A stretch of DNA of 64,000 nt from Solanum dulcamara. Lineage: Eukaryota; Streptophyta; Magnoliopsida; Solanales; Solanaceae. Both the position numbers and the translations under genes were made by a program. Positions 36,315 through 49,559 of this stretch are shown one piece after another. Position 1 is the first letter of the stretch, and each line of letters opens with the position of its first letter. Where the stretch lies: positions 17,073,523 through 17,137,522 of the forward strand of contig NC_077237.1 of NCBI RefSeq assembly GCF_947179165.1. The letters are read 5' to 3'. The notes below the pieces were generated by a model. The model saw nothing but the letters and a program-made list of their open reading frames with translations, was not told the DNA's origin and did no database searches.

Positions 36315-37655
36315 GTGAGTGAGTTTCCTGAAGTATTTCATAAGGATCTAACCGAAATCCCTCCTAATAGAGAGATAGACTTTGGTATTGATGTTTTTTC
36401 CGATACACAACCTATCTTCGTTCCTCCCTATAGGATGGCTCCCGCTGAGTTGAAAGAGTTAAAAGAACGGCTGAAAGACCTCCTAGATAAGGGATTTATT
36501 AGGCTATGTGTCTCACCTTGGGGTGCTCCTGTCCTATTCGTGTGAAAGAAAGATGGGTTCCTTAGAATGTGCATTGATTACCAGCAACTAAACAAGGTCA
36601 CCATAAAGAATAAGTATCTTCTCCCCAAGATAGATGATTTATTTGACCAACTTTAGGGTGCCACATGCTTCTCTAAGATAGACCTCAGATCAGGCTATCA
36701 TTAATTGAAAGTGAGAGAATTTGACATCCCAAAGACGGATTTTCAAACCCGTTATGCTCATTTTGAGTTTCTTGTTATGTCCTTTAGATTAACAAACACT
36801 CCTACAACTTTATGGACCTTATGATCCGGGTATTCAAGTCATACCCGGATACGTTTTTGATTATTCTTCATCGATGATATTTTGGTCTACTCTAGAAGTA
36901 AGAGTAAGCATGCTAACCACCTTAGGATTGTCCTTCAAACTCTTAAGGAGAGGAAGTTGTATGCTAAGTTTTGGAAGTGTGATTTTTGGCTTGCGCCTGT
37001 AGCGTTCCTAGACTATATTATATCTAGTGATGGAATTCGAGTTGATATTCAAAAGATTGAGCTAGTTAAGAACTGTCCTAGATCCACCTCTTCAACCGAC
37101 ATAAAGAGTTTTTTAGGTTTGGCTGGTTACTACAGGAGGTTTGTTGAGGGATTCTCATCCATATCCTCACCATTGACTAAGTTGACTTAGAAAAAGGCTA
37201 AGTTTTAATGGTCTAATGTTTGTGAGAAAAGGTTTTAAGAGTTGAAAGCTAGATTGACTACTACTCCAGTACTGTCCCTACCCGAGGGAATGGATGATTT
37301 TGTATTCTATTGTGATGCTTCCAGAGTTGGTTGGGATGTGTGTTGATGCAGAAAGATAAGGTCATTGCCTATGCCTCTAGACAATTTAAGACTAATGAGA
37401 GGAACTACCCCACTCATGACCTTGAGTTGGCAGCTGTGGTATTTGCTCTTAATATCTAGCGTCACTATCTTTATGGTGTACATGTGGATGTATTCACGGA
37501 CCACAAGAGCTTGTAGTATGTATTCAGTCAGAAGGAGCTAAACTTAAGGCAGAGGAGATGGCTAGAGTTGCTCAAGGATTATGACATGAGCATTCTCTAC
37601 CACCCAGGTAAAGCAAACGTTGTTGCCGATACTTTGAGTAGGTTATCTAGGGGAG
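36315..37655 (+). pseudogene. Element B reverse transcriptase/RNase H remnant
   Basis: RT start at 36315-36545 ([49 protein letters not shown]), broken by a TGA at WGAPVLFV. It continues with [16 protein letters not shown] and FSKIDLRSGYH(stop). The catalytic FIDD is at 36867-36878. The thumb at 36882-37190 includes [17 protein letters not shown]. RNase H traces at 37290-37650 include [24 protein letters not shown]. At least six stops or frameshifts are visible, so it is non-functional. Confidence 0.87.
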
Positions 37656-39251
37656 TATGGCCCATGTGGAAGAGGAAAAGAAAGAGTTGGAAAATGAAGT
37701 ACATAGACTTGCGCGCTTGGGATTTCAATTTATTGACTCTAGTGAGGGCGGTACAATAGTCTGGAATAAAGCTGAATCATCTCTAGTTACAGAGGTGAAA
37801 GGAAAGCAACATCGGGACCCCATTATATTTCAATTGAAAGACGAGGTTCACAAGCAGAAGGTAATGGCTTTTTCCAAAGGGGGAGATGGAGTGTTGAGAT
37901 ATCAAGGGAGATTATGTGTTCCAAGTGTTGATGGCATTCGAGAGAGAATCATGGCAGAAGCCCATAATTCTAGGTATTCCATCTATCTAGGTTCGATAAA
38001 GATGTAACACGACTTGAGAGAAGTATTCTGGTGGAGTGGAATAAAGAGAGATATATCAGAGTTTGTGTCCAAATGCCCGAACTGCCAACAATTTAAAGTT
38101 GAGCACCAAAGGCCTTATGGAATGGCTCAAAATATAGAGATCCCAGAATGGAAGTTAGAGATGATTAACATGGACTTCATTACTGGTTTACCGCAAACAC
38201 GCAAACAACATGACTTTATTTGGGTGTTGTGGATAGGATGACCAAATCGGCTCATTTTTTACTAGTTAAGACTACGGACGCAGATGATTATGTCAAACTG
38301 TATCTTAGAGAGATTGTTAGACTGCATGGATTTCCTTTGTCTATCATCTCAGATAGGGGAGCTCAATTCACTGCTTAGTTTTGAAAGTCATTTCAGAAGG
38401 GTTTGGATTCAAGAGTGACCTTAGTACTGCTTTTCATCCATAGACAGACAACTAGGCAGAGCGTACGATACAGACTTTGGAGGATATGTTGAAATACTGT
38501 GTCATTGACTTCAAAGGTAATTGGGATGATCATTTACCACTTATTGAGTTTGCATACAATAATATCTTCTATTCGAGTATTCAAATGGCTCCTTATGAAG
38601 CTCTATATGAGAGGAGATATTGATCACCAATTGGTTGGTTCGAAATTAGTGAAGCTGAGTTGATTGGACCAAACTTGGTTCACCAAGCCATGGAGAAGGT
38701 GAAAACCATCCAAGAGAGGTTGAGGACTGCTTAGAGTCACCAGAAATCCTACACTAATGTTAGGAGGAGAGATTTGGAGTTCGAAGTGTATGATTGGGTA
38801 TACTTGAAAGTTTCACCCATGAAGGGTGTGATGAGATTTGGAAAGAAAGGGAAGCTTAGTCCCCGCTACATTGGTCCTTATCAGATTGTAAAGAGGGTTG
38901 GTAACGTAGCCTATGAGTTGGAGTTTCCCCCAGAATTAGCAGTTATTCATCCCGTGTTTCATATCTCTATGCTTAAGAAGTATTTGGAAGATCCTTCACT
39001 TGTTGTCCCGACTGAGAGCATTGGGATGAAAGAGAGTTTGAGTTATGAAGAGATTCTAGTCTAGATTATTGATTTTCAAGCTTGCAAATTAAGAAGTAAG
39101 GAAGTGGCATCTGTCAAATGTCCTATAGAGAAATCAATTTGTTAAAGAGACAACATGGGAAGCTGAAGAAGATATGAAGGCTAAATATCCTCATCTATTC
39201 ATGCCTTCCGAGGATGATGTTCAGGATAATATTCCTTACTTCTACCTTTGA
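37656..39251 (+). pseudogene. Element B integrase and chromodomain remnant
   Basis: 37657-38241 contains the zinc-finger region (AEAHNSRYSI...KCPNCQQFKVEHQRP; the second H of HHCC reads Y) and the first core D (NMDFITGLPQTRK). ISDRGAQFTA follows at about 38350, then frameshifts. The C-terminal module at 38774-39064 is well kept (SPMKGVMRFGKKGKLSPRYIG, HPVFHISMLKKYL). The chromodomain is shifted and shows stops. The end FMPSEDDVQDNIPYFYL with stop at 39249-39251 marks the natural pol terminus. Confidence 0.87.
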
Positions 39252-39395
39252 GTCGATGTGTATTCTTGAGTTTGAGTCATTGACTAGTTCAGTATATGTG
39301 GTTTGAACATTTGAGTATTAGAGTTTTTTTGAGAAATTGATGTCTTGATGATATTCGTTATTCATGTCCATCATCATTCAAGGATGAATGATCCC

Positions 39396-39408
39396 AATGG
39401 GGAGATAT
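39396..39408 (+). other. Polypurine tract of element B
   Basis: AATGGGGAGATAT directly before the 3' LTR start at 39409. Confidence 0.88.
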
Positions 39409-41566
39409 TGTAACACTCCCTAAAACGTTGTATGTGGTGTTTTAATTCTCGATAAAAATGATACTTCTTCTGTATTTTGAGAATAAATTTTTATAGAATA
39501 GTCTAAATTAGGTGATTAAAATTTTTGAATAACCCCAACGGTATTACCTACAACTTTCATGAGACTATATCTTAAGATTCGGAGGATACGTAGGTCAAAT
39601 AAATTAATTTTTGCAAGACATGGTGTTGTGACAAAATGGAGTGTTTGTAGAAGAAAAATCATATCTCACGGTAGGATGCTCCAAATCAGTTGATTCTTGA
39701 ACGACATGAAATTATACTTCTATATCTACAATTCATATGGACACAAATCCTAATTAGAAAGTTATTTTGTTCAAATGCAGCTTCAAAAAAGGGTATTCCA
39801 TTAAAAGATGGTTCATCTCACTAATCATGGAAAGATCTAGATCCATTTGACATCACCCATGACATCAATAGTCCCCCATTTGACATCATCCATGAAATCA
39901 CAATCCTCCATTGAATTTTCAAGATCATCCTTTGTAATTATTTTTATTTATTGTTAGGCCCCTCATCCAAACCTATAAATACACACCTTATTTCCTCATT
40001 TTATTCACCAAGCTTTCTCAAGCAACTCTTCTCTCTATACACTTTTTTACTTATTCTTAAATATAGTTTTAGTTTTTAGTAATGTAGAAGTACTATTCTG
40101 GTGATTCTTATACTTCGGATAGTACACAAAACGCTCCAGCGAGGAGAAAAGGCTAGGGGTTCAAGAGTGGTCATTGAGTTCTTCAATTTGGAGTAAAGAT
40201 TCGAATTCTAGGTATGTAAGGCTATTCATAGCATTGGATTGAGTTCGTCCATGCGCCCAATATTTAAATTCATCGTAATTGAATTATAGTTGAGTTTTAC
40301 GCAAATATTGAATTCTAAATGAGTTAATTATTCTTCTATTGAGTTAGTTATATTTATGCATTTAGATTATTATTATTTTTATCTCTCATATTATTGGAAT
40401 TATTGTTCATGGCTACTTTCCCATGAACCCTAATTGATTTGATGTTCTTGAATATTTTTACACGTGTTTCAAGTAAAGATATTGACTTTTAATATTTATT
40501 GACAAAAAGAGTGATTTGAATTAATAATATGTATGTATTTTATTGATTTTTGAAAGAGCAAAAGAATTGAGTTTAAATAAATTTGAATAAATGATGTTTT
40601 GAGCAAGATGTTTTGATGAGATGTAAATAATGTTTTGAAGTGTAATGATTAATGAAGAGGTAGTAAGATGAGTTTGATGTTTTTACAATAAGACTAGATG
40701 ATGATGTTAATATGAGCATATATTTTGGGAGTAGTATTGAGCATCGAGTTAGGTAAGAGTTTAATTGACTCAAACCCTAGAACTACGTAGCCAGCATAGG
40801 ATGGAGGCTATACCTCTTAAGTCCCAAAAAGAGGACTTCAATGATTGGATCCAAGATGGTGATGTCCTTTACCCTGGCAAGGTATTGGATGGATGTGGCA
40901 ACAACATCGCTTCGTTGTATCATCACTAGCTAATAAATAATGGTTGTCGATTAGAGAAACTCCCAATTTAGTAAGCATTGCTTATTATTATTATTTTTAA
41001 AGTTGCATTACATATTGATGTTGAGATGATGTTGAGTTCTGAGCCGAATCTTCCTGAGAGGAGTTTCTTGATATCTGTCCTTACTTTCCTGATATTTTAC
41101 ATACTCGTACATTCCATGTACTAATGTCTTTTGACCTGCATCATTTTATGATGAAGATACAGGTGTTAGAGATCCTCAACAGGTGCAACGTTGAAGATCA
41201 TTACTTTTCAGCTATTTGGTGAGTCCTTCTTGTATTCGGAGAAACTCTTTATCCTTTTATTATTGTTGAGTATTATGTTTCTTTTGAGGTAGCCATGAAC
41301 ATGTCATTGGCACCTTCTGATAGTGTTAGAAGCTTTATAGACAGAGTTTGATGATGTAATTGAAGTAGTTCTTCTTTGAAACTACTTCTTCTAAGAATTA
41401 TTTCTTTCATTTGATGTTGCTGATGGCGAGCCCACATAAGTATTCTTAATTTCACTTAAGTCTTCCACTGATGAACGAATGAGTGATGAGACCAAGTGGT
41501 TCTTTTGGAGGCCAGAGATGGTTTCTGAGTGCCAGTCACGCCTAGGGTACCTCTCGGGGCGTGACA
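39409..41566 (+). repeat. 3' LTR of element B
   Basis: 2158 bp, TGTAACACTCCC...GGGGCGTGACA, matching 20449-22567. The TATA box TATAAATA is at 39974-39981. TSD tatat follows at 41567-41571. Confidence 0.9.
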
Positions 41567-41687
41567 TATATACACATTATACACAGCTTTATCAGTACAC
41601 TTTTCATATTCACTTTTCATATAATATATATACGCATTATATTATATTATATGCACTTTTATCAACATACTTTTCATGAACAATTTA
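41567..41687. other. Flanking AT-rich repeat DNA
   Basis: Short repeats of ACACTTTTCATATTCACTTTTCAT and TATATA. Similar words occur left of element B at 20403-20440, so both sides belong to one AT-rich locus. Confidence 0.6.
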
Positions 41688-44642
41688 TCTATATATAATT
41701 AAAAGGAAGAAAGTCTAGTGTAGGATTATGCCAAGTGTCAGCATAGGAACAACTCATGTGTTAGTTTTAAGACAAAATAGTTAAGTTAGGTAATAGTTAG
41801 TTATTGTTTGCTTTTAATTTTTATAGATTTTTAAAAAATTCAAATTTTTGATAATTACTTTAACTTTTTGTATTTTTTAAAATTTCAAGTTTTGCCAAGT
41901 CGCAAAACTGTAAATGGTGAAATTAAAAGGTATTTTTAGTTTTAAAAGCAAAAAGAAAAGGGACGTGGCTTGATAGTATTTTTTTTAAAAAAAAAATAAT
42001 AAAACTTGATCCTTTTTTTTGAAATTTCTCATTTAAATGATGAAATTAAAAGGTTTTTTCAGTTTTAAATACAAAAACCTATTGATAATGGATAATTCAC
42101 ATTCTATCTAATCGCGTACTTACAATTTTATTTTAATTTTGAACTTGAGTTTAAAAGAAACTAATTTAAAAATCTAATTGAAAAGGCTAAAACAACATAC
42201 ATTTTTTTTAATTCTAAACTAATTGGAACTCTAAAAAATGAAAAACGATACTAAAAAGAAAACAAATAACTAATCTTCACATTTTAACCCTTATTTAAAT
42301 TGAAAAAAAATAATTGCTAACATGCACATTAACTTCCCACATCCCATTTGCCCCACGAAATTCTAACTGCCCAGGATTTTTTTAAATCTATATTTAATTT
42401 AACTTATCAAATAGAGGTTTCTTTCTAGATGAAATTTCAACTTGCCCTGCTTTAGTTAATTGTAGAAGATCTCTCAACTATTATACATTTTTGTTGCACA
42501 ACCTACAATCAGTTTGGATTCTTTGAGATAGTGTGAGTGTCGACGTTTATAATTTTTTGAATAACTTGATTTTGATTTGTGATAAAAGACTACATGTCTT
42601 ACATGAATTTATTTGCTTGTTCTAATTATTGGCATTTACATGATTTCGCCTATATTTGCATTCTTTAGGTTGCTGTTGTTGGATTCTTTCATCCAAATAT
42701 AATCATTTATGTTATGATATATATGTATTTGGACTGTGATCTACATATAAAATAGTTATAAGAAATTTTCAATGGCTACCAATTTCGTAAGTTATTTATT
42801 GATGTTCCATAATTATGACATTAATTTTTTAAATCTTTAACCTGCAGATGAACATTCAAAAAACTAAGAAGACATCTACCAATTTTATGGTTGATTTAGG
42901 TGCCTGCAATTGCTCCGTTCCTATCCTCTCGACTTTTGTATGTTGATCTTTCATTTTGATAAATTATATGATGTCCAACTTGTGAGTTTTTAATACAATA
43001 AATTATTATGATTATAGATATGTGATTAATTTTCTCTTCTTCTTCCTTACATTCGATCTTATAATAATATCAAAGCAAGACACATCAATTATTAATTGCT
43101 AATTGCACTTAATACTAAAAAATAAAAGCATATTTTGTAATAATTATCAGAAAAACTTTATCCATTATTAAAATAAAAAAAGTACTAAAAATTTTATTAA
43201 GTTTATGCTTCAGAATTTCTACAGTGATAAGATATAACAATTTTATTTGCTTTTATTAAAAATAAAATTATTGAAAATTGTAAAAAAAAATTAAAACAAA
43301 TATGAAGGTTAACATAAAATCTCAAAGGAATTTTCTATTTATTTAAAATTATAATTTAGAATAAACTATTACATTGAAGAAAAGAATATGCAAATAATTT
43401 TTTTTTTAAAAAAATAATTAGTATCACAGATTTTGGATATTCTCTGAATTATAGTATATTCTTACTTTTTTTAATCATGATATACTTTTGAGTCGAAATA
43501 ACATAATTTTTGGGAGAATGTCTATTATTCAAATCAAAGTTGAGTGTTTAAAGCAAATTTGGTGGTCTGTATGATTTTCACCCTTTTCTTAAATTAGTTC
43601 AATGTTTTGCTTATGATTCCAAGCTAAAAAAAATGAAAGAATCGAAGTACAGGCTTTCAAAAAAAAGTGTACTAATGGGTCGTTTGGTAAGTTGTATTAG
43701 TAATGTTAGGAAGTAATGTTGACATTAGCTATAACATGTAATACCAATAAATATATAAAGTAGACAATATGAAGAAAAAAATGATATTTTTATATATAAT
43801 AATTAATCTATCTACATATAATAGAAAAGACAAAAATAATCAGATGTCAGCACCATAAGAAAATAATATTTATCATTACAATTAAAAATTAAATAAAAAA
43901 TTTATTTAAAATTAATGTCTAATTAGATAGTCTCGAATTATCAACTAAAGTTTTGATGATTTTTGAATGTTTTACTTATTTATATACTAGCAATTAGAAG
44001 TTTATTATTGAAAATAAATATGCATGATTAGTTCAATGATCATCTTTGACCTTTAGCGTCAAAGTTGCAGCGTAAATTTCTCTCTTTTAGGTAAATTTTT
44101 AATATTTGGCTTGGTATTAAGGATTCATCTTTCTAGAAATATTTTGACTGATTTTTTGGCTTTGAGTTGACAATTTTCGAAAGTGTGAAGTGATACAACA
44201 ATTTGCAGACAACAACTTTGTTTGAGGAAGACAAACAAAGCATACGAGCTTCCCTAAAATTTTTGGATTAAAATTTCTGGCCAAAGAGACATAACAAACA
44301 GTTTCATGGAAGGTTGGCGTGAAAAGAGAGATCCAATTGCAATTATTTAGATTTCTAAAAAAAACTTAAACGGAAAGTTTTGCAAATTTCATTCAAAGAA
44401 TTAATTAATATCGTTATTTAGATTGTGTTAAAATTTATTTTTGTCGTTTATCTTAATTGTGATGAATCTCCTTATTGGATGCTATTTCTTTTTTAAAATT
44501 ATTCAAATATTATTTGATAACTTTGAACATTTAAATAGAGGCAAAGGTTATAGAAATCAAAGGAGAAAGATATCCAATTGCAAACAACAATAGAAGTTAG
44601 TGTTACAACGAAAAAGTTAAAAAATATTCTTAAATTATCCCA
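41688..44642 (+). mobile_element. Helitron-like DNA, left part (interrupted by G)
   Basis: The segment begins A|TCTATATATAATTAAAAGGAAGAAAG with GCCAAGTGTCAGC downstream, a form seen at 5' ends of plant Helitrons (TC start after host A). The possible 3' hairpin end lies right of G at 63955-63971, so G would have split it. No Rep/helicase region is visible, so it would be non-autonomous. The interior is AT-rich; short exon-like stretches (for example 42849-42945 after CTGCAG) are not recognisable genes. No clear CTRR terminus was found, so this is tentative. Confidence 0.45.
43811..43860 (+). other. Second Helitron-like 5' start
   Basis: A|TCTACATATAATAGAAAAGAC...CAGATGTCAGCACC resembles the start at 41688, suggesting a second Helitron end nested in the first. 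Confidence 0.3.
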
Positions 44643-44859
44643 TGTTATAAAATAAACTAACTTGGCAAAATAAGAAGGAGAAATTAAAAAAAAACGGAGA
44701 ATAGAAGAGAGAAAGTCGTGTATGTATCTGTGTATATCTCATTTACATTGTAGAAGAAGGCTATATTTATAGCCATAAAAGCAAGTGGAAGAAAAATTAT
44801 AGTGGGTAACTTGCCCACTTTAGGGGGGCCTACTTGAAAAAGACATCCATATCATAAAA
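44643..44859 (-). repeat. 3' LTR of element G
   Basis: 217 bp, TGTTATAAAATAAAC...CATATCATAAAA on plus. It contains the perfect palindrome GGCTATATTTATAGCC (44759-44774), which holds a TATA box for minus-strand transcription (TATAAATA, 44771-44764). Confidence 0.9.
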
Positions 44860-44961
44860 CTCCCCCCGGATGTCTATAAAAAAACATTCTAGTGAAAGTA
44901 CATATATATATATATAGTTATTTTTAATATCCATAGATGTTGTGCCTCCTTAAAACCTAAT
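44860..44961 (-). other. Element G polypurine tract and 3' end of untranslated region
   Basis: Minus GGGGGGAG (44867-44860) borders the LTR. The rest joins, across element F, to 58181, giving TGCCTCCTTAAAACCTAACTAGAAAAAACCCAGTGGG, a repeat-rich 3' region. Confidence 0.75.
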
Positions 44962-44996
44962 TGTTGGATTTTAAAGGTGTAAATGAGAAATGAAAG
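44962..44996 (+). repeat. 5' LTR of element F, first 35 bases
   Basis: TGTTGGATTTTAAAGGTGTAAATGAGAAATGAAAG matches the 3' LTR start at 57651. The last five bases gaaag are the TSD of E. Confidence 0.85.
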
Positions 44997-47900
44997 TGTG
45001 ACACCCCGGAAATTTTTTCGCAAAGACTCGAACATTTCTTCACGTGTGGGTAGACTCAGACCGGAGGACTTATAATTCTACACATGAGTTAGTATTAATT
45101 CCTAAGTATTTGAAGTGTGTTAGATGTGTTTAGGGGTCATAAGGGATCTCTAACACCAAGTCGAGTCCAAAGAACTCCAATCGATTAAGTTTTCGGACGA
45201 GTTAGTATAAGGGTCAACTTCAAATGACCATATCTCCTAGGATATAAAGAACTGGGTGGCCCACGAACTACCAAATTAAAAATATTTGAGTCTTCTTTCC
45301 AACTCCACCAAGATTGCAATTGGTGGAGTTCGGAGTCAAACGTTATGGCCATTTTACTACACACTAGTACTGCAGGAATTTCAGGCCTGGGAAAAATTTA
45401 GGCTTGGCGCTCCAATGGCGCCCAACGCCACTATAGCGCTAGAAAATAGCCTCAGTAGTTTGGGTCTTGGCGCTGTAGTGGCGCGACGCGCCACTATTAG
45501 ATGTGCAGGGTTTTAAGCCTATTTTGGCTTGGCGCTGCAGTGGCGCGACGCGCCACTATAGCGCCAGCAAGGTTTTTGTCCAATTTTTTAGATTTTTGAA
45601 GAGGGGCAACTTGGACTTATCTTTAATTAAATATACCCTATCCTTGAACGTTTTGGGACCATTTTTCAGTCCTCCCTCTCTCTAAAAAGCCCTAAAATTT
45701 TCCCTCTCTTCTTCTTCTTCTTCTCCAAATCCTTCTCCAACAAAGATTGCCTTCAAGAGCTTCAAGAATTCAAGCCTTCCATTGAAGACCTAACATCAAG
45801 GTTTCTTCAAAGTCTTCAAACAAGGTATGTAAGGCTAACCTAAAATATGGATTGAGTTCTTCCATATGCCCATAGATGTGTTGGTTAGGAGTTGTGAAAG
45901 AGTTACACCTTCTAGAAAGGTTTTCTTGAAAGTTTTTCCTAAACTATAGAATGTTTTTAGATACTATTGGCTGATTGATGTTTTAATGACTTGATTACTA
46001 AATAGTTATCTTTTATAATTATTGACTAAAAATGGATCTTGATATATAGATTTATAGGTATTGATGATATTCTTGAGTTGAGTTTGTTGAGAGTATGGAT
46101 TTGTGTTTCATTCACATGAACCCGAGATGAGATTTCTTTGTCATAATTGTCTTGAGGTTGAGGTGGATGGTTTTATGTATATATGTATTGATTGGAATGA
46201 AAAAAATGAATTGGATAGTTAAGAATGTCCTTTTGCTTCCATAAATTGAACATAGGACTAAAATAAGGATTTGGAGTAGATGTTTGACGATTGATGTGAT
46301 GATGATATTTGACAATGATGTGATGATAATGTTTGATGATGATGATGATGTGATGATGATGTTTGATAACGATGTGAATAATGGTATTTGACGATGATGT
46401 GAATGAAGAGGTTATGTTGATGAGGATGTTGTGTGATGAAGTGGATTAGAGTCTAATGTGATTTTGTGGTAAGTGATGTGCATAATTTGAGTTGATTGGA
46501 GTCTTAGGAATATTTTGAGAATAAATGATCTTTTGAGGGGGATCTTTAAATAAATTATTTGTGAACCTTTTTGCATAAACTATTTACACGCTATTTTGAG
46601 TCTAAGGAATTATTAGTTTCATCTTTGATTTAGAAAGGAGTTTAAGTATGAGTTGAGTATGAGGAGCCTTTAAATGAGTTGAGTATTTTTACAATAAAGT
46701 ATCTATTTTGAGTTTGAGTTGAGGAGTTGGAATTATATTTCAAATGTACATAATATTTTCTACATCCATTGAGTTGAGATGGTATCAAATTTGAAGAGAA
46801 GAGTTTGATGATTGAGATGAGTCAATTTGAAAAGAGTCCAATGAGATTAAATGAGTCGATTTGAAACTAAGTCCTAATAGGCTAAATGAGTATTTTGAGT
46901 ATCTTACTCACTTGATAGATTTGAGCATATTGAGTCTTGGGAGAAGTATCGAGCACCAAATTGGGTAAGAGTATAGTCCATACTCGAACTAATAAACTAC
47001 GTCGCCAAACGTAGGAGGGGATAGAACCGTTAAAGTCGGATGCTTCTCATGGGATCGAACCGTTAAAGTCGAATATTTCCCATTTTATTGTCCTAATATT
47101 ATAGGACTTGGTTGGATTGGATCCATGATTGGTTGATTCGTTCATACCCTAGCAAGGTATGAACGGACGTGGCAACAACGCCGACTTATTGTACTATCAC
47201 TCGCTCATATGGTGATGCTTGTCGGTTAGAGAAACTACCAATTGAATGGATTGTGCTTGAAATGATTGGTTTGAATGTGATTGTAGATGATTGAGTTGAA
47301 TTATAAAACATTGCATAATTTAATTTGCATAGTTATTGAGTTGAGTCCTTTGAGTTGATTGTTGAGTTGATTGTTGAGTTGATTTTATATGATCGGATTA
47401 GGTGATATGTGATGGATTGGATTATATGATATGTGATTGGATAGTGTACGATGGAAGAGTATATGATTGGATTGGATCGGATCGTATATGACCGGATTTA
47501 ACCGATTGTATACGATTGGATTGAATCGGATGATATACGATTTGATTGAACTGTATTGTGTATGATTGGATTGGATTGTATGATGTGTGATTGGTCTTTG
47601 TCTAAAAATGTATTCTTACTTTAGACTTATGACGCCTTATTTGAGTCTCTCTTATCTTTCTGAGTTGAGATATTTGAACCAGCGTTACTCTTCCATGAGG
47701 TATGTTTCATTCTGCCATATTATATACTCGTACATTCCATGTACTAACGTCCATTTGGACCTGCATAATTTCATGATGCAGAGACAGGTTTAAGAGATCG
47801 TCAATAGGAGCATCATTAGGGATCTCTTTCACACTCAGAGTATTGGTGAGTCCTCCCCTACATTCGGAGGACACCGCTCATGTAATCTTGCATCGAGTTA

Positions 47901-48257
47901 GCCTTTTCATTTTGAGTTGAGGTAGCAATGAACCTGTCATTGGCACCAATTAGATAGTAATGATAGAGGCTTCATAGACTAGATAGTGAAGGGTCGATTG
48001 AATATTTCTTTTCTTAAATTATTCTTGTCAAACTATTTTTAATGACAAATAGTAGAGTTGATTTGTTGGCCCATGGCCTTTATTCTTTGGGTTAGATTGA
48101 TGTTTTGAGTTACCCACCGAATATTCTCTTCATTTTTTTTGTCTTCCGCTGATTGAATGAATGAACGGATGTGTAATCAGGCTTTGTGGTTCGCTTGGGA
48201 GCCAAAAGTAGTTTTTGAGTGTCGGTTACGTCTAGGGTACCCTCTCGGGGCGTGACA
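44997..48257 (+). repeat. 5' LTR of element E (full length)
   Basis: 3261 bp, TGTGACACCCCGG...GGGGCGTGACA. Downstream of about 45830 it resembles the B LTRs (for example GTATGTAAGGCT, CATTGGCACC, TACGTCTAGGGTACCCTCTCGGGG), while the upstream U3 part is different. It holds CpG-rich repeats at 45404-45570 and a CTTCTTCTTCTTCTTC run near 45708. Confidence 0.92.
45404..45570. repeat. Three ~62-bp CpG-rich palindromic repeats in E LTR
   Basis: Units starting TTGGCGCT at about 45404, 45467 and 45529. Two contain the perfect palindrome TGGCGCGACGCGCCA (45479-45493, 45541-45555); the first has a decayed form. The counterpart at 50354-50507 has one unit shortened. Confidence 0.88.
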
Positions 48258-49559
48258 AACATGATATCAGAGCACAAAGTTCAAGTGTTCTAGGGAGTCT
48301 ATGAAGCTGTGTCTAGTAGAGTCTTGCTTATGGGTGTGTTATGCACCACACTTACAATCAGGAGGCTATAGGACATTAAGAATTTGTTTCCCTTCTTTCA
48401 TATTCTGAGTTCGTGCGATAGAGTTTAACTCTATGAATGTTCCCTTCTAATTCGTGCGTTGCTCAAATCCATTGGACTACCCCTCATACTCAAGGTAGTT
48501 GAAATGGTAGATATGAGATTCTTGTTGATGAGTTAAGATAAAGTCTTGAGGAAGGGAAGAGACGGCACAAGGCTTGAGAGGAGCTGATTACTGTGCTTAA
48601 CTCTATTGATCTGGAAGGATGTACTCTCATTCGTATGGATCGTGCGTTGAGTCAGAGCGAGATATATCCTACAATCTTATCCCTACATCTTGATTCAAAT
48701 GTCACCTTCGAGGGGGAAGTTGCGTATCTGAGTGATAAGTCTTACCATTCAAGGGAATGTGGTTTGATGTATAGTGAGCTATGGTTGGTAGAATGATTGT
48801 AGAGGTAGGAATAGGGAGTTAGAGGAGTAGAACTGAAGTAGTAGGAATATTGGTTGATTAAGGCCTACAACTAGAGTGGAGTATCTATAGGGTGAGTAAT
48901 GAGGTGTAATAAATGATTGTGATAGTTCTAATTTTAAGATTTTATTTAGTAGGCTTGACATGGCGTATGTGAGAGATTAAAATATTAACTTGCGAGGAGA
49001 GTGTGTTATGAATGGAGGGGTTATGTGACCCTCAGATGTAAATAGTGAATTGAGTCTAAGTCATATGGTAAGAAGAGGCTTAAGAGGTGTATATGAAACA
49101 GTATAGATTTGAATGAGGTTCTAAATTTGTGAGTTGCTTTGAGTGACTAGTTATTGTCCTTTAGTTGATGCCTTTAAGCTAAGGGAGAGATGATGGGGTA
49201 ATGAGCCAAAGTAAGTCTTGAGCTTCCGATAGTGATGAGTTGGCCAAGATGATAGTGGACGAAGTTGAGCGAGAGTAGATGAGGGAGATTGAGTGCTTCC
49301 CGATTGTGATAGTTGTGTTGTACTTGTCTAGTTGAGGATAAATGTGTGGAGGAGGAGTGAGATGAGACCTTGTGATGAGCAATAGATAGGTAAGAGTATG
49401 TTATTGTGTCTCCGAGAAAGAGCTTATACGATGATGAGGGTATAAGTGTTAAAGTAAGCTCGAGAACTTTTAGATATGAGTGAGGTAGTTAGAGTGATAA
49501 GCTTGAGTGTATGGTTGTCACTTTGAGAGTGATGGTAGTAGACTAATGATTGTATCTGG

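Larger units (their letters stand above)
20449..41566 (+). mobile_element. Element B: Ty3/gypsy chromovirus, interrupted by C
   Basis: Plus-strand gypsy element. LTRs lie at 20449-22567 and 39409-41566, with a near-perfect tRNA-Met primer-binding site after the first and a polypurine tract before the second. The TSD is tatat on both sides (20444-20448, 41567-41571), perfect but in AT-rich DNA. The internal region is 22568-22617 plus 34392-39408, about 5.1 kb, with gag, protease, RT, RNase H, integrase and a decayed chromodomain. Element C sits in the untranslated leader at 22618-34386. LTR divergence is about 13% by eye over the first 150 bases. No intact protein. Confidence 0.9.

Noticed and set aside
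42660..42945. Possible exon pieces after CTTTAG and CTGCAG in the Helitron-like region (VAVVGFFHPN..., MNIQKTKKTSTNFMVDLG...)
   Set aside because: Short, followed quickly by stops, and not recognised with confidence; they could be captured gene fragments but the sequence alone does not show it.
43681..43760. GGGTCGTTTGGTAAG-type sequence resembling a MITE end
   Set aside because: No matching inverted end or TSD was found nearby.
45286..45685. Frames in the E LTR, also found at 50442-50624
   Set aside because: They are repeated only because the LTR is repeated; no domain, and they span palindromic repeats and a TCTCT tract.
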